64,000 bases of DNA from Nitrospira sp. GTDB lineage: Bacteria > Nitrospirota > Nitrospiria > Nitrospirales > Nitrospiraceae. Location of the stretch: the NCBI GenBank assembly GCA_036984305.1, contig BQWY01000001.1, positions 2,191,501 through 2,255,500 on the forward strand, in the 5' to 3' direction. Of this stretch, positions 53,648-62,070 are shown piece by piece. Made by a program: the position numbers and the translations under genes. The notes under the pieces were generated by a model, which worked only from the letters and a program-made list of their open reading frames with translations, did no database searches and was not told the DNA's origin. Positions within the stretch are counted from its first letter, which is position 1; every line of letters starts with the position of its first letter.

Positions 53648-54337
53648 TCACGCAACGGAATCACGCTTCTGTATATTATGACGTGCGCAGAGGAGCTGGA
53701 CATTCTCAGCTGTAAGAGATGTGCCACCCTTTGAGAATGGGACGATGTGATCAAAGTGTAGTTCGTCTGTTGCGTCACATACACAACATTTCCCGCCGTC
53801 CCTTCTCCAGACTTCAAGTTTGACAGCTGTTGGGATTATGCGCCGTCGTTCCGCGTCTATCTGAGCCGGTTGAGCAAAATTTTCCTCTCCCTCTATGGCC
53901 ACGAGCTTAAATTTGTAGACGACTCGATGCTTGTCGCGCTCTTGCCAGGCGTCAATGAGGTGAAAGACACCGTTGTATGACCAGATACCAGAACGAATCT
54001 TCTCATAGACACGAACTCGCTCTGGCGCACGTAGGCCATTCTTAAGCTGTTGTGCAGCTTCGTGAAACTTCCCATTCTGAGTTAATCTCCCTGAGGAGAG
54101 CATCCTTGGCTGATCAACGACCTTCGGGTTAAGACATCGTATCGATTTTGGCTCGTCGTGTCCTTCATAGATCAGAGTTGTTCCCGCATCTTCGAGGCGA
54201 TCCCGATAGGGAGCATTCGGGCGTACTGACATGAGAATGACGGAATGATTTCCACTAAGGCCGAAATTCATTCCGCGTTGGAGGCTTACCCCCTCCCGCC
54301 GGCACATCTCATTATGGGAGAGAATATTCTCCGACAT
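53648..54337 (-). CDS. SRA-HNH endonuclease, probable modification-dependent restriction enzyme
   Basis: Residues about 10-150 match an SRA/YDG domain that flips and reads modified cytosine: RRGMNFGLSGNHSVILMSV-like region (seen here as QRGMNFGLSGNHSV), YRDRLEDAGTTLIYEGHDEP and GVFHLIDAWQERD. The C-terminal HNH nuclease is VWRRDGGKCCVCDATDELHFDHIVPFSKGG and then NVQLLCARHN (His and Cys metal ligands). Such type IV enzymes cut methylated or hydroxymethylated phage DNA. It lies in DNA with lower GC than the flanks, next to an unknown membrane gene, which suggests transfer. Confidence 0.85.
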   Translation of the reverse strand: MSENILSHNEMCRREGVSLQRGMNFGLSGNHSVILMSVRPNAPYRDRLEDAGTTLIYEGHDEPKSIRCLNPKVVDQPRMLSSGRLTQNGKFHEAAQQLKNGLRAPERVRVYEKIRSGIWSYNGVFHLIDAWQERDKHRVVYKFKLVAIEGEENFAQPAQIDAERRRIIPTAVKLEVWRRDGGKCCVCDATDELHFDHIVPFSKGGTSLTAENVQLLCARHNIQKRDSVA

Positions 54338-54488
54338 GGCTGCAGCGAGTTTACTGCAAAGCCGGGAACGTATCCATCACGAGGAAGGGGGAAGAGGAAA
54401 GGGGCTAGAGAGGGTGGCGTCAGCCGGGGAAAATGGTGCTGCCTGACACCACTTCTTATCAACTGACGGGATGCTATCCGTAGATGTC

Positions 54489-55046
54489 CTATCGCTTTCG
54501 CATCTGAGTCCAGTTAATGAGATCACGAAGGCGATCAAACTTTAGGTTCAGGTGCCCTTTTAGGCTGTTATGGCGTGGGTTGAAGCTGCCTTGAAAGTCT
54601 ACGGCCGGAATAGAACCCAATCTCTCAAAATGCAATTGATCCGCTCTTGTAAAAAATGCCCTGTTTTCCAGTTTCTTGCTAACTCGCTCACACCACCCCT
54701 TGTAATCCGATTCCCATTGAGTAAGTTGGACAGCGTTTGTAGCGCGTCTGTTTAGCAGGTCGTGAATGGCCCACGATAAGTCTTCCGCCAAATCATCTAT
54801 AGCTCTTTGACGTAATGACCACACGTTGAAATGAAGCGAAACACCGATGATGACAAGACCTAAAATGAATAGGGTAAGTTTGAACCAAGGATTGGTTAAC
54901 CATGGAGGGAGATTGACGAGTAGTTCAGCAACAGCCTGCCCCGGTGTGGTACCAAATACTACGATGATGGATCCGACAACTAATGCCGTACCCGCGACAC
55001 GGCTGATCGCCCCTCCTATCCACATCCAAAACCAATTAATCTTCAT
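54489..55046 (-). CDS. Hypothetical membrane protein (185 aa) in a low-GC island
   Basis: Two hydrophobic helices (about 3-28, WFWMWIGGAISRVAG...VVFG, and 45-68, LTLFILGLVIIGVSL) and a soluble helical C-terminal region with aromatic and basic residues. No family is recognised. The frame extends upstream to 55349, but that part lacks protein character; the ATG at 55046 has no strong ribosome-binding site. GC is close to 45 percent, clearly below the surroundings. It sits behind the SRA-HNH gene as an accessory protein of possible defence function. Confidence 0.5.
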   Translation of the reverse strand: MKINWFWMWIGGAISRVAGTALVVGSIIVVFGTTPGQAVAELLVNLPPWLTNPWFKLTLFILGLVIIGVSLHFNVWSLRQRAIDDLAEDLSWAIHDLLNRRATNAVQLTQWESDYKGWCERVSKKLENRAFFTRADQLHFERLGSIPAVDFQGSFNPRHNSLKGHLNLKFDRLRDLINWTQMRKR

Positions 55047-55274
55047 AACTACGATGTTGGCCTGATTTGCGTTGCAAGTCGGGGGAAAATCATATTTTAG
55101 GATGGTAAATAGCTGGTCACAAGAGTGGCGGCCGAATTGCACGATTTGCAAATGCGTCGGGACCCAGGTCTTGCCTTTGCTCCAAAAGTAGCCGTGCGGA
55201 TTGCACGAACGGGAGGGCGTAGACACAGGCCACGTACTTTCCTCCTTGCAACGTTTGAACTCTAGCTTGACGCT

Positions 55275-55311
55275 TGTGCCACATGGCACTATGATTAGGC
55301 CATATGGCACA
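55275..55311. promoter_or_regulatory. Paired palindromic operator of the Xre-RES toxin-antitoxin operon
   Basis: GCCATATGGC at 55299-55308 is a perfect palindrome, and GCCACATGGC at 55278-55287 differs by one base; their start spacing is 21 bases (two helical turns). Extended arms TGTGCCACATGG and CCATATGGCACA form an inverted repeat (one mismatch). It ends 27 bases before the antitoxin start, where Xre-type autorepressors bind. Confidence 0.6.
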
Positions 55312-55337
55312 CATGGCGAGCAAGCGAAGAGAATGAC

Positions 55338-55772
55338 ATGCCGACGCATGAAGCGCTGATGAATGTGCTGGGCGGACCGAGCGTCCTAAAAAAATCAACG
55401 CGGTCCGCGGGGGACATTACCTCCCACATTCGCGAAGGCATGCCTTTTGCGGCTCTTTCGGCGATGGCCACTCATGCCCATCTGGAGATTCCTCGGCTCG
55501 CAGAGATCCTGATGATTCCCAAGCGCACGTTGGCACGGAGGCGGAAGGCCCGGCGGCTGACGGCAGACGAGTCCGACCGGTTGGTGCGTGTGGCTCGCAT
55601 TTTTGCGCTGGCTGCGGACGTGTTGGGAAGCGAAGAGAAGGCCGCCCAGTGGTTGCAGCGGACGAACCGGGCGCTCGGAAACGCCGCTCCGGTCGATCTG
55701 CTCGATACCGACGTGGGCACCCAGTCGGTTGAGAAGGTGCTCGGTCGGATAGACTACGGCGTGATCGGTTGA
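55338..55772 (+). CDS. Xre/MbcA/ParS-type antitoxin (DUF2384) of an Xre-RES module
   Basis: The 144-residue antitoxin has an N-terminal helix-turn-helix region (FAALSAMATHAHLEIPRLAEILMIPKRTLARR) and the C-terminal toxin-binding MbcA/ParS domain (LVRVARIFALAADVLGSEEKAAQWLQRTNRALG, then LLDTDVGTQSVEKVLGRID). It neutralises the RES toxin and represses its promoter. TGATG: its stop overlaps the toxin start. Two palindromic boxes precede it. Confidence 0.92.
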   Translation: MPTHEALMNVLGGPSVLKKSTRSAGDITSHIREGMPFAALSAMATHAHLEIPRLAEILMIPKRTLARRRKARRLTADESDRLVRVARIFALAADVLGSEEKAAQWLQRTNRALGNAAPVDLLDTDVGTQSVEKVLGRIDYGVIG

Positions 55773-56227
55773 TGCGGGTCTGGCGCGTCACCCGCCGCGC
55801 ACATGCCGTTGCCGATGGTGAAGGGGCGCGTCTATACGGCGGGCGCTGGAACCTGCCGGGCACGCCGGTGGTGTGCGCCTCGGGCTCACTGTCGTTGGCC
55901 GTGCTCGAATATCTCGTGCATGTGGATCGCGACCTCGCCCCATCGGATCTGGTCTCCATTGTTGCTGAGATCCCCGAAAGTTTACGGATCGAAAAGGCCG
56001 ATGCCAGAAAGCTACCCAAAAATTGGCAGGCTCCATTGGATCAGGGGCATCTCCAACAGCTAGGCAGTGATTGGGTCCTAAAGCAGGCGAGTGCGGTCTT
56101 GCAAGTCCCCTCGGCACTGATCCCTCTCGAATTCAATTACCTGCTCAATCCCTCCCATCCGGAGTTCGCTCGCATTGTCTGGGCCGATCCGGTGCCCTTT
56201 TCGCTCGACCCACGGCTCCATCAATAG
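55772..56227 (+). CDS. RES-domain toxin (NAD+ phosphorylase type)
   Basis: RES toxins, such as MbcT, degrade NAD+. The 151-residue protein shows the domain name residues in order: Arg in RVWRVTRRAH, Glu in LSLAVLEYLVH, and Ser in LQVPSALIPLEFNYLLNP, together with GARLYGGRWNLPGTPVVCAS, which lines the NAD+ pocket. It is expressed from the same operon as the antitoxin, with overlapping stop and start. Depletion of NAD+ halts growth when the antitoxin is lost. Confidence 0.92.
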   Translation: MRVWRVTRRAHAVADGEGARLYGGRWNLPGTPVVCASGSLSLAVLEYLVHVDRDLAPSDLVSIVAEIPESLRIEKADARKLPKNWQAPLDQGHLQQLGSDWVLKQASAVLQVPSALIPLEFNYLLNPSHPEFARIVWADPVPFSLDPRLHQ

Positions 56228-56428
56228 ACGATCACCAGCCTGGCGAAGTCTCTTCTTACGTGGACCGCCGTTCGACGAACGATCTTCACACTGAGCAACG
56301 GCCTCCGCCGAAACGAAATGGATCGAGGATCAGTCGTGGTCGGAAAAGGCAATTGTGCTGACCAGAGCGAATCCAGCCTGGTATGTTGTACGTGCTGCTG
56401 CGCCCTTTCTACTTAAAACAAAAAGAAG

Positions 56429-57142
56429 TTGGCACGTCACCTTTCTCGGGCAATGGGCGATTTTGTATGCTTAGCGGCCCGAGAGAGTGATGCCGGTCTC
56501 AATGCTGTGCCAAAATCCTTGACTGTCGTTGGGTCAAAGCACGCCAATCTGCCGAGCCTGGAATGGTCAAGGCTTGTTCGCACTTCATGCCTGATTGTTG
56601 CACTGGTTGTTCCATGGCTGACCATCTTGATCCCTGGAAATTGCAGTGCGGAGAATGTCACGCTTTTGAGCATCGGTCCACGCTACGGATTCTCCAGAGA
56701 CGAACCTCTTCTCGGGAGACGACAGACAGAACGATTCGACCTCGTCGACGTAGCCGCCACCTTCAGGCTTCCATGGTCACGGCCGCTGGGCAAAAGTCCT
56801 TGGAGTGTCGAGACGAGAGTCATCACCAGCGCGGGAGCTCTCTCCGCGGCAGGCCACACCGGACTGCTTGCGGCTGCCATGCCTACTGTCGCCTTGAGCG
56901 GCTGGAACGGATTCGTATCGTTTGACGCGGGGGTTGGCCTAGGTTTCTTCAGCCGGGAATCCTATGGTACTCAGGACTTTGGAGGGCATGTGCAACTTGC
57001 ACTGACCGCTGCGCTTCAATTCCATCCGATCTCTCATGCGATTGCGGGTTTTCGCTTTGAGCACTTCTCGGACGCAGGCGTCTATGGTCCTGCGTCCCTC
57101 GGTCTCGACCTCTACATTATCGAAGTCGGCTACAAGTTTTGA
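56429..57142 (+). CDS. PagL-like lipid A deacylase / acyloxyacyl hydrolase candidate
   Basis: A beta-barrel-like C-terminal domain ends in the PagL-type block GFRFEHFSDAGVYGP..LDLYIIEVGYKF, in which the His and Ser (HFS) occupy the catalytic positions. The usual HxSN reads HFSD. Preceding strands (GFVSFDAGVGLGFFSRESYG, VQLALTAALQFHP) fit the barrel. A hydrophobic signal is at about residues 50-75, so the true start is probably internal rather than 56429; 237 residues is the longest reading. PagL removes an acyl chain from lipid A at the outer membrane. Divergence at the end leaves some doubt. Confidence 0.6.
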   Translation: MARHLSRAMGDFVCLAARESDAGLNAVPKSLTVVGSKHANLPSLEWSRLVRTSCLIVALVVPWLTILIPGNCSAENVTLLSIGPRYGFSRDEPLLGRRQTERFDLVDVAATFRLPWSRPLGKSPWSVETRVITSAGALSAAGHTGLLAAAMPTVALSGWNGFVSFDAGVGLGFFSRESYGTQDFGGHVQLALTAALQFHPISHAIAGFRFEHFSDAGVYGPASLGLDLYIIEVGYKF

Positions 57143-57192
57143 CTCCTGCTGATTGTCCGCATTCGCTCCGCGATTTGTCACCGACTGAACCC

Positions 57193-57250
57193 AAACTTGT
57201 TGAATACTCTCACTCCCCGAGGGCCGACCGAGCCATCCTGGACTGCGCGC
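57193..57250. repeat. 58-bp intergenic repeat, copy 1
   Basis: Identical in 54 of 58 positions to the copy at 57449-57506. It begins AAACTTGTTGAAT and ends CTGGACTGCGCGC. No transposase or flanking target duplication is seen. Confidence 0.85.
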
Positions 57251-57448
57251 GATCTTCTCACCCGCCAACCCCAGGCGCGCCGAGACACGCCTTTGTCCCG
57301 TGCGGAGCACATTCTGATCGTGCGACCCTCTCGATGCTCCTTCCGAACTTTGTTAGATGCTCACTGTAAGGAAGGCTGCCTGGTGGGTGGGCCGATTGCG
57401 GCCGTCGAACGAGGCCCTTCTGAGGACGCGCGTTCTAATACTCCCACC

Positions 57449-57506
57449 AAACTTGTTGAATGCTTTCACTCCCGGAGGGCCGACCGAACCATCCTGGACT
57501 GCGCGC
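57449..57506. repeat. 58-bp intergenic repeat, copy 2
   Basis: Second direct copy, 256 bases downstream of copy 1. Its 3' half (GGAGGGCCGACCGAACCATCCTG) can pair with the inverted partial copy at 57549-57572, giving a possible long stem. Confidence 0.85.
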
Positions 57507-57548
57507 ATCGAGGGAGCACCTTCCGAGTGTGCGGCCTCTGCGAGCACA

Positions 57549-57572
57549 CAGGATGGCTCGGTCGGGCCCTCC
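57549..57572. repeat. Inverted partial copy of the 58-bp repeat
   Basis: CAGGATGGCTCGGTCGGGCC... is the reverse complement of the GGAGGGCCGACCGAGCCATCCTG core of copy 1 with one extra G. It can form a stem-loop with copy 2 upstream. Confidence 0.7.
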
Positions 57573-57683
57573 TCCTTCCACCCTTGACCCTCAATTTCCG
57601 GCCAGCTTACAATGCCCTGGATCGCTTGATTTCCTGCTAACTTCACGATTTGTCTGCCGCTGCCTATACGGGGCGGATGTGAT

Positions 57684-59585
57684 ATGCGGATTGAGTATTC
57701 CAAGGGCGAGCGGGCCTCCCGCGAGCTGATCCAGCTCCGCCGACGCACGTCGGACGCCGCCGGTGGGCGGAAGATGAAGGTCATGCTCATCTTCCCGCCG
57801 GACTGGTACCCCTCCGAGCCCTATCTGAGCCTCCCGACCCTGACTGCATTCCTGCGCCAAGCCGGCCATACCGTCGTCCAGAAAGACATCAATCTGGAGA
57901 TGTACGACTGGTACTTCAGCGAAGACTTCCTCAAGCGCGTCTTCCGCCGGGTGACCCAGCAGCTCGACCGCTACCGGAAGCTCGACAAGAAACGCGGCCT
58001 GGAAGACTGGGAGCGAGACGTCCAGTTGGCCCTGTGCGACCTGACCCGCCCGCGGATCGACGCCCTGGCCAAGGCCGCCGAGCGGGCAAAGGCCATCGTT
58101 CGAGGCTCCGAATTCTATGATCCCGATCAGCTCGAATGGGCCATCAATACGTTCCGCGAGGTCACCAGCGCCATTTCGCTCGTGTATGCCCCGGCGCGGA
58201 TCTGCATGCCGCCGATGGAGACGAACCTGAGTTATAAGGTCTTCGTCTCGGGCGAAGTGATGCAGGCCGTCGAAGACCAGCAAGTAAATATCTACCGGGA
58301 CGTGTTCGACCATCTGGTAAAACCGGCCATCGAGACGGAGCAGCCGGACATTGTCGGGATCTCGATCGTGCTGCAGCAGCAGATGTTCTCCAGCATGACC
58401 TTCTGCTCCATGATCAAGCAGCATTTTCCGCACATCCACGTGACGATCGGCGGAAACACGGTGACTCGATTGCGCGACGCGCTGCCGGAATCCCCGCTGT
58501 TCCAGTACTTCGACAGTGCCGTGGTCTATGAAGGGGAGACGGCCTTCCTGCAATTGGTCCAGGCGGTGAGGGCGAAGACCCGTCTTCATGATGTGCCCAA
58601 CACCATTTATAAAGACGAGACCGGCGTGCATACCTCGCCGATCAGCTACGCCGAGGACATGCACTCGCTGCCGCCCCCTGATTTCGACGGTCTGCCGCTC
58701 GACAAATATTTTGTGCCGACCCGCACGCTCCCATATCTGGCGACACGCGGCTGCTACTGGGGCCGCTGCGAGTTCTGCGATCACGGAGAGGGGTACACGG
58801 CCGGCTACCGGTCGAAGAAGATTCAGGACGTGCTCGCGGAGATCCAGCATCTGCGCGACAAGTACGGCGCGCGGCACTTTCACTTTACCGACGAGTCGTA
58901 TCCGCCGGCGTTGTTCCGTAAGCTGGCACGCGGGCTCGTCGAGAGCGACATGGGCATCGCCTGGACGACGCACATGCGGTTCGAGAAGAGCCTCTTGGAA
59001 GACGGGGTCTGGCAGGATGCCAAGGCGTCCGGCTGCAAGTATCTCCACTTCGGCTATGAGTCGGGTGTCGAGCGCGTGCTGCAACTGATGGACAAGGCGA
59101 CGACGACCGAGGTGATGACGAAGCACCTCAAGTACACGGCCGACGCGGGCATCTGGAACCACTGCATGGGCTTTTTCGGATTTCCCGGCGAAACGCGGGA
59201 GGAGGCCTGGCAGTCGGTACAGTTCCTGGAACAGAACAAGGACTACGTGCACTCACTGGGATTCGGGACGTTCGACCTTGGAAGGCACAATCCCGTGGCG
59301 AAGCATCCGGAAAAGTGGGGCGTCACCGCGTACAAAAACCCCGAGTGGGACCTGGCACTCGATTACTACTTCACTGTGAAGAACGGGATGAGCATTCAAG
59401 AGGCCGAGCGGGTTTTCGAGGAGTTCGAGCGAAACCACAATCCCGGCTGGGATTTGCGCATCTTCATCCGCGAATACATTTTTCTGTACATCGCGAGGTT
59501 CGGACTCGACGTGTTGCCGAAACTTCAGTATGCGGCGGCGAAACAGGACCATGTGCAGGGGCCGACATTAGCGGGAAAAATGTAG
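57684..59585 (+). CDS. B12-type radical SAM protein, paralogue 1
   Basis: The 633 residues begin with a cobalamin-binding-like Rossmann half: KVMLIFPPDWYPSEPYLSLP and LTAFLRQAGHTVVQKDINLEMYD. After an insertion of about 130 residues comes the second half (EQPDIVGISIVLQQQM, VTIGGN). The radical SAM core starts with ATRGCYWGRCEFCDHG, a CX4CX2C cluster site (one residue longer than the standard CX3CX2C), then FTDESYPP, LHFGYESGVERVL and GFFGFPGETREEAW. No DxHxxG cobalamin motif is seen. It is followed after 66 bases by a close paralogue. The reaction is unknown; methylation or rearrangement is typical of the superfamily. An internal ATG at 57774 is possible. Confidence 0.85.
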   Translation: MRIEYSKGERASRELIQLRRRTSDAAGGRKMKVMLIFPPDWYPSEPYLSLPTLTAFLRQAGHTVVQKDINLEMYDWYFSEDFLKRVFRRVTQQLDRYRKLDKKRGLEDWERDVQLALCDLTRPRIDALAKAAERAKAIVRGSEFYDPDQLEWAINTFREVTSAISLVYAPARICMPPMETNLSYKVFVSGEVMQAVEDQQVNIYRDVFDHLVKPAIETEQPDIVGISIVLQQQMFSSMTFCSMIKQHFPHIHVTIGGNTVTRLRDALPESPLFQYFDSAVVYEGETAFLQLVQAVRAKTRLHDVPNTIYKDETGVHTSPISYAEDMHSLPPPDFDGLPLDKYFVPTRTLPYLATRGCYWGRCEFCDHGEGYTAGYRSKKIQDVLAEIQHLRDKYGARHFHFTDESYPPALFRKLARGLVESDMGIAWTTHMRFEKSLLEDGVWQDAKASGCKYLHFGYESGVERVLQLMDKATTTEVMTKHLKYTADAGIWNHCMGFFGFPGETREEAWQSVQFLEQNKDYVHSLGFGTFDLGRHNPVAKHPEKWGVTAYKNPEWDLALDYYFTVKNGMSIQEAERVFEEFERNHNPGWDLRIFIREYIFLYIARFGLDVLPKLQYAAAKQDHVQGPTLAGKM

Positions 59586-59651
59586 CCGGAGTAGTGCCGA
59601 GTGCTAAGTCCTGAGTGCTGAGTAAACAAGAACGCGATTGACGTCTAACGA

Positions 59652-61610
59652 ATGACGAACATGAGCGGGAACGGACTCGTCAAAATCGAAGGTTTGGCGC
59701 CGGCGAAGAAGAACGGCCGGAAGCTCAAGACCCTGCTGCTCTTTCCACCCGAATGGGTGCCGACGGCGCCGTATCTCGCGCTGCCCAGCCTGACCGCCGT
59801 CCTTCGCCAAGCCGGGCATGAGGTCGTTCAAAAAGACATCAACATCGAGATGTACGACCTATTCTTCAGCGACACCTTCCTGTTCTGGGTGAAGGGCCGG
59901 ATCGATCTGCAGACGAAACTCCTGGAAGGAAAGACCGCGTACGGTACCCTGACCGAAGCCGACCAGGACCAGCTTGCGGTCCTCCAGGGCAAGCGCGGGA
60001 TCGACGTCTTCGACCTGGCCGACCGCGCAATGGACGCCAAGGAGATCGTGCGGGGCGAGCGGTTCTACGACGCCGACAAGCTGGAATGGGCGCTCAACAT
60101 TTTTCGCGAGGTCATGCAGTACATCTCGACGGCTTACTATCCGGCGTCGCTCGTGTTCTATCCGATGGAGAGCAATCTGGGCTATCGCCCGGGCGTTTCG
60201 AAGGAGGTCTTTGCCTGTCTCGACGATGAACGGGTGAACGTGTACCGCGACGTGTGCCGCCAATTGGTCCTGCCGGTCGTGGCCCGCGAGAAACCCGACG
60301 TGGTGGGCGTGTCGATCGGCACACAGATGCAGCTCATGGCCGGGCTGACCTTCTGCAAGATGATCAAAGAGGCCTTCCCCAACGTGCACATCACCGTCGG
60401 CGGGAACGTCGTCACGCGTCTCCAGGAAGAGTGGCCCACGCACCCAAAGTTCTTCAGCGAGATCTTCGACACGGCCATTCTCTACGAGGGCGAACACGCG
60501 CTGCTGTGGCTCCTGGAGGCGCTGGCGGGAGACCGGGACATCGCGACGGTGCCCAATTTGATGTATCGCACGGACGCGGGCGTCCAGACCAACCAGGAAG
60601 TCTACACGGAGAAGACCACGTCGCTGCCGCTGCCGGATTTCGACGGATTGCCGCTCGACAGCTACTTCGTGCCGGAACGGATTCTCCCGTATTTGGCCAC
60701 GCGCGGCTGTTATTGGGGACGGTGCACGTTCTGCGACCATGGGCAGGGGTACTTCGATCAGTATCGCGGCATGCCGGCGCATCTGGTGGTGGAGCAGGTG
60801 ACCGCGCTCCGCGACAAATACCATTGCCGGCATTTCCTGTTTTCGGACGAATCGTATCCGCCGGCCCTGTTCAAGAAGGTCTCGCAGATGCTCGTCGATC
60901 AGAACGTCGGCATCAAATGGACGACGCTGATCCGCTTCGAGGAGACGCTCCAGGATCAGACCGTGTGGGATTTGGCTGCCAGAGCGGGCTGCTGCACGCT
61001 CTATTACGGGATGGAATCGGCCAACGAGCGCGTGCTCAATCTCATGGACAAACACGCCAAAAAGAGCGTGATTCAAAACAATCTGGTGCAGGCGTCGAAA
61101 GCGGGCATCTGGAACCACGTGATGGCGTTCTATGGTTTCCCCGGCGAGACCCGCGACGAGGCGGAAGACACCCGGCGCTTCGTCATCGACAATCAGCCGC
61201 ACATCCATTCGGTCGAGTTGTTCTATTTCGTGGCGTACCGACACACACCGATGGTGCGCAATCCCGAGAAGTTCGGCATTACGATCCACAAGCAGGACGA
61301 GTACGACTTGCCGCTCGACTTCTATTACACGTTGAACGAGCCGAACGGGATTTCGTGCTTGGAGGCCATGCAGCTCTGCGAGCAGTTTTACCAGAACGAC
61401 TTCCGCCCCTGGGCGGTGCGGGTCAACGCGCGGGAACACGTCTTTCTCTACATTTCCCGGTACGGCACCAATCGACTCCCGCAGATCTATGCGGAGCAGG
61501 CACGCGCTGCCGACAGCGTATCAGGCCTCGTGACCTGGCCGGTTGCCATGGGAGAGGGAGAAGATGGCAAGGAAGGGATGTCGCGGGTCGTGTCTCATGG
61601 GGTGGGGTGA
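59652..61610 (+). CDS. B12-type radical SAM protein, paralogue 2
   Basis: The 652-residue protein aligns with paralogue 1 along its length: LLLFPPEWVPTAPYLALPSL, LRQAGHEVVQKDINIEMYD, the same insertion, REKPDVVGVSIGTQMQLM, ITVGGNVVTRL, the cluster site ATRGCYWGRCTFCDHGQGY (CX4CX2C), FSDESYPPALF, YYGMESANERVL and GFPGETRDEAED. Differences concentrate in the insertion and the C-terminal 120 residues. The pair arose by tandem duplication and could work together or on related substrates. It has no obvious maturation partner. The C-terminal 40 residues are Gly/Glu-rich and variable. Confidence 0.85.
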   Translation: MTNMSGNGLVKIEGLAPAKKNGRKLKTLLLFPPEWVPTAPYLALPSLTAVLRQAGHEVVQKDINIEMYDLFFSDTFLFWVKGRIDLQTKLLEGKTAYGTLTEADQDQLAVLQGKRGIDVFDLADRAMDAKEIVRGERFYDADKLEWALNIFREVMQYISTAYYPASLVFYPMESNLGYRPGVSKEVFACLDDERVNVYRDVCRQLVLPVVAREKPDVVGVSIGTQMQLMAGLTFCKMIKEAFPNVHITVGGNVVTRLQEEWPTHPKFFSEIFDTAILYEGEHALLWLLEALAGDRDIATVPNLMYRTDAGVQTNQEVYTEKTTSLPLPDFDGLPLDSYFVPERILPYLATRGCYWGRCTFCDHGQGYFDQYRGMPAHLVVEQVTALRDKYHCRHFLFSDESYPPALFKKVSQMLVDQNVGIKWTTLIRFEETLQDQTVWDLAARAGCCTLYYGMESANERVLNLMDKHAKKSVIQNNLVQASKAGIWNHVMAFYGFPGETRDEAEDTRRFVIDNQPHIHSVELFYFVAYRHTPMVRNPEKFGITIHKQDEYDLPLDFYYTLNEPNGISCLEAMQLCEQFYQNDFRPWAVRVNAREHVFLYISRYGTNRLPQIYAEQARAADSVSGLVTWPVAMGEGEDGKEGMSRVVSHGVG

Positions 61611-61717
61611 GGGGTTGAGGAGTGAGAGGTAAAACGTAACGAGTGAGGAGGAGGTGGACGATGAGAGGTCAAGGGGCAGGAGGGAGACGTAAGAGAGAAG
61701 AAGAGCAGGAGAAGTGA
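61611..61717. other. Purine-rich spacer
   Basis: About 100 bases of almost pure A/G on the plus strand (for example GAGGAGTGAGAGG, GAGAGAAGAAGAGCAGGAGAAG), between the end of paralogue 2 and the convergent small gene. No hairpin is seen. Confidence 0.6.
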
Positions 61718-61966
61718 TTACGTGCGGTTGAGACTGCTCGTCAGCGTTATATAAGCCAGCTCGATCTCCTTCAGCATCGCTTCAGCTTTTGTATACATCT
61801 GCGTGTATTTCTTTGGATTATTCGTCATGTTGGCGTAGCGCGGCGGGTGCCACGTGTCCTTGAGCCGGTGATACCGCTCTTCGACCCGCTCGGGTGTGAC
61901 GGGCGGCTCCAGGTCGAAGAGCACCAGCGCCTCCGCCACGGTCATCGTATTCTCCGCCTTGGACAT
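61718..61966 (-). CDS. Small J-domain-like protein without the HPD motif
   Basis: The 82-residue protein has a DnaJ-like helical pattern: TVAEALVLFDLEPPVTPERVEERYHRLKDTWHPPRYANM. J-domains need HPD between helices II and III to stimulate DnaK; here the loop reads HPP, so classical stimulation is lost. Such degenerate J-like proteins can be adaptor proteins. It is encoded divergently from the third radical SAM gene and convergent with paralogue 2. The ATG at 61966 is chosen; the frame is open to 62002. Confidence 0.6.
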   Translation of the reverse strand: MSKAENTMTVAEALVLFDLEPPVTPERVEERYHRLKDTWHPPRYANMTNNPKKYTQMYTKAEAMLKEIELAYITLTSSLNRT

Positions 61967-62070
61967 ATCGGCAGTCTGCGAAAGGCCCGGCCGTCCTGTC
62001 AATCACTGTTCCAGCCTGGTATCCTCGTGAATTGCCATCCGCCCCCCGGATGCGTTAGGTTTCAGACGCC

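Larger units (their letters stand above)
57143..57683. other. 541-bp gap with 58-bp direct repeats
   Basis: No gene is seen. The gap contains two 58-base direct copies (57193-57250 and 57449-57506) and an inverted 24-base partial copy (57549-57572). A fainter copy around 57346-57393 is suggested. The promoter of the radical SAM cluster must lie at the end. Confidence 0.6.

Noticed and set aside
57193-57506. CRISPR with 58-bp repeats
   Set aside because: Only two direct copies at 256-base distance, with no spacer regularity and no cas genes.
57591-59252. 553-codon minus frame opposite radical SAM paralogue 1
   Set aside because: Antisense shadow; it is Arg/His-rich and lacks motifs, while the plus frame has cluster and SAM motifs.
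59859-61439. 526-codon minus frame opposite radical SAM paralogue 2
   Set aside because: Same reason: antisense shadow of a conserved plus-strand gene.
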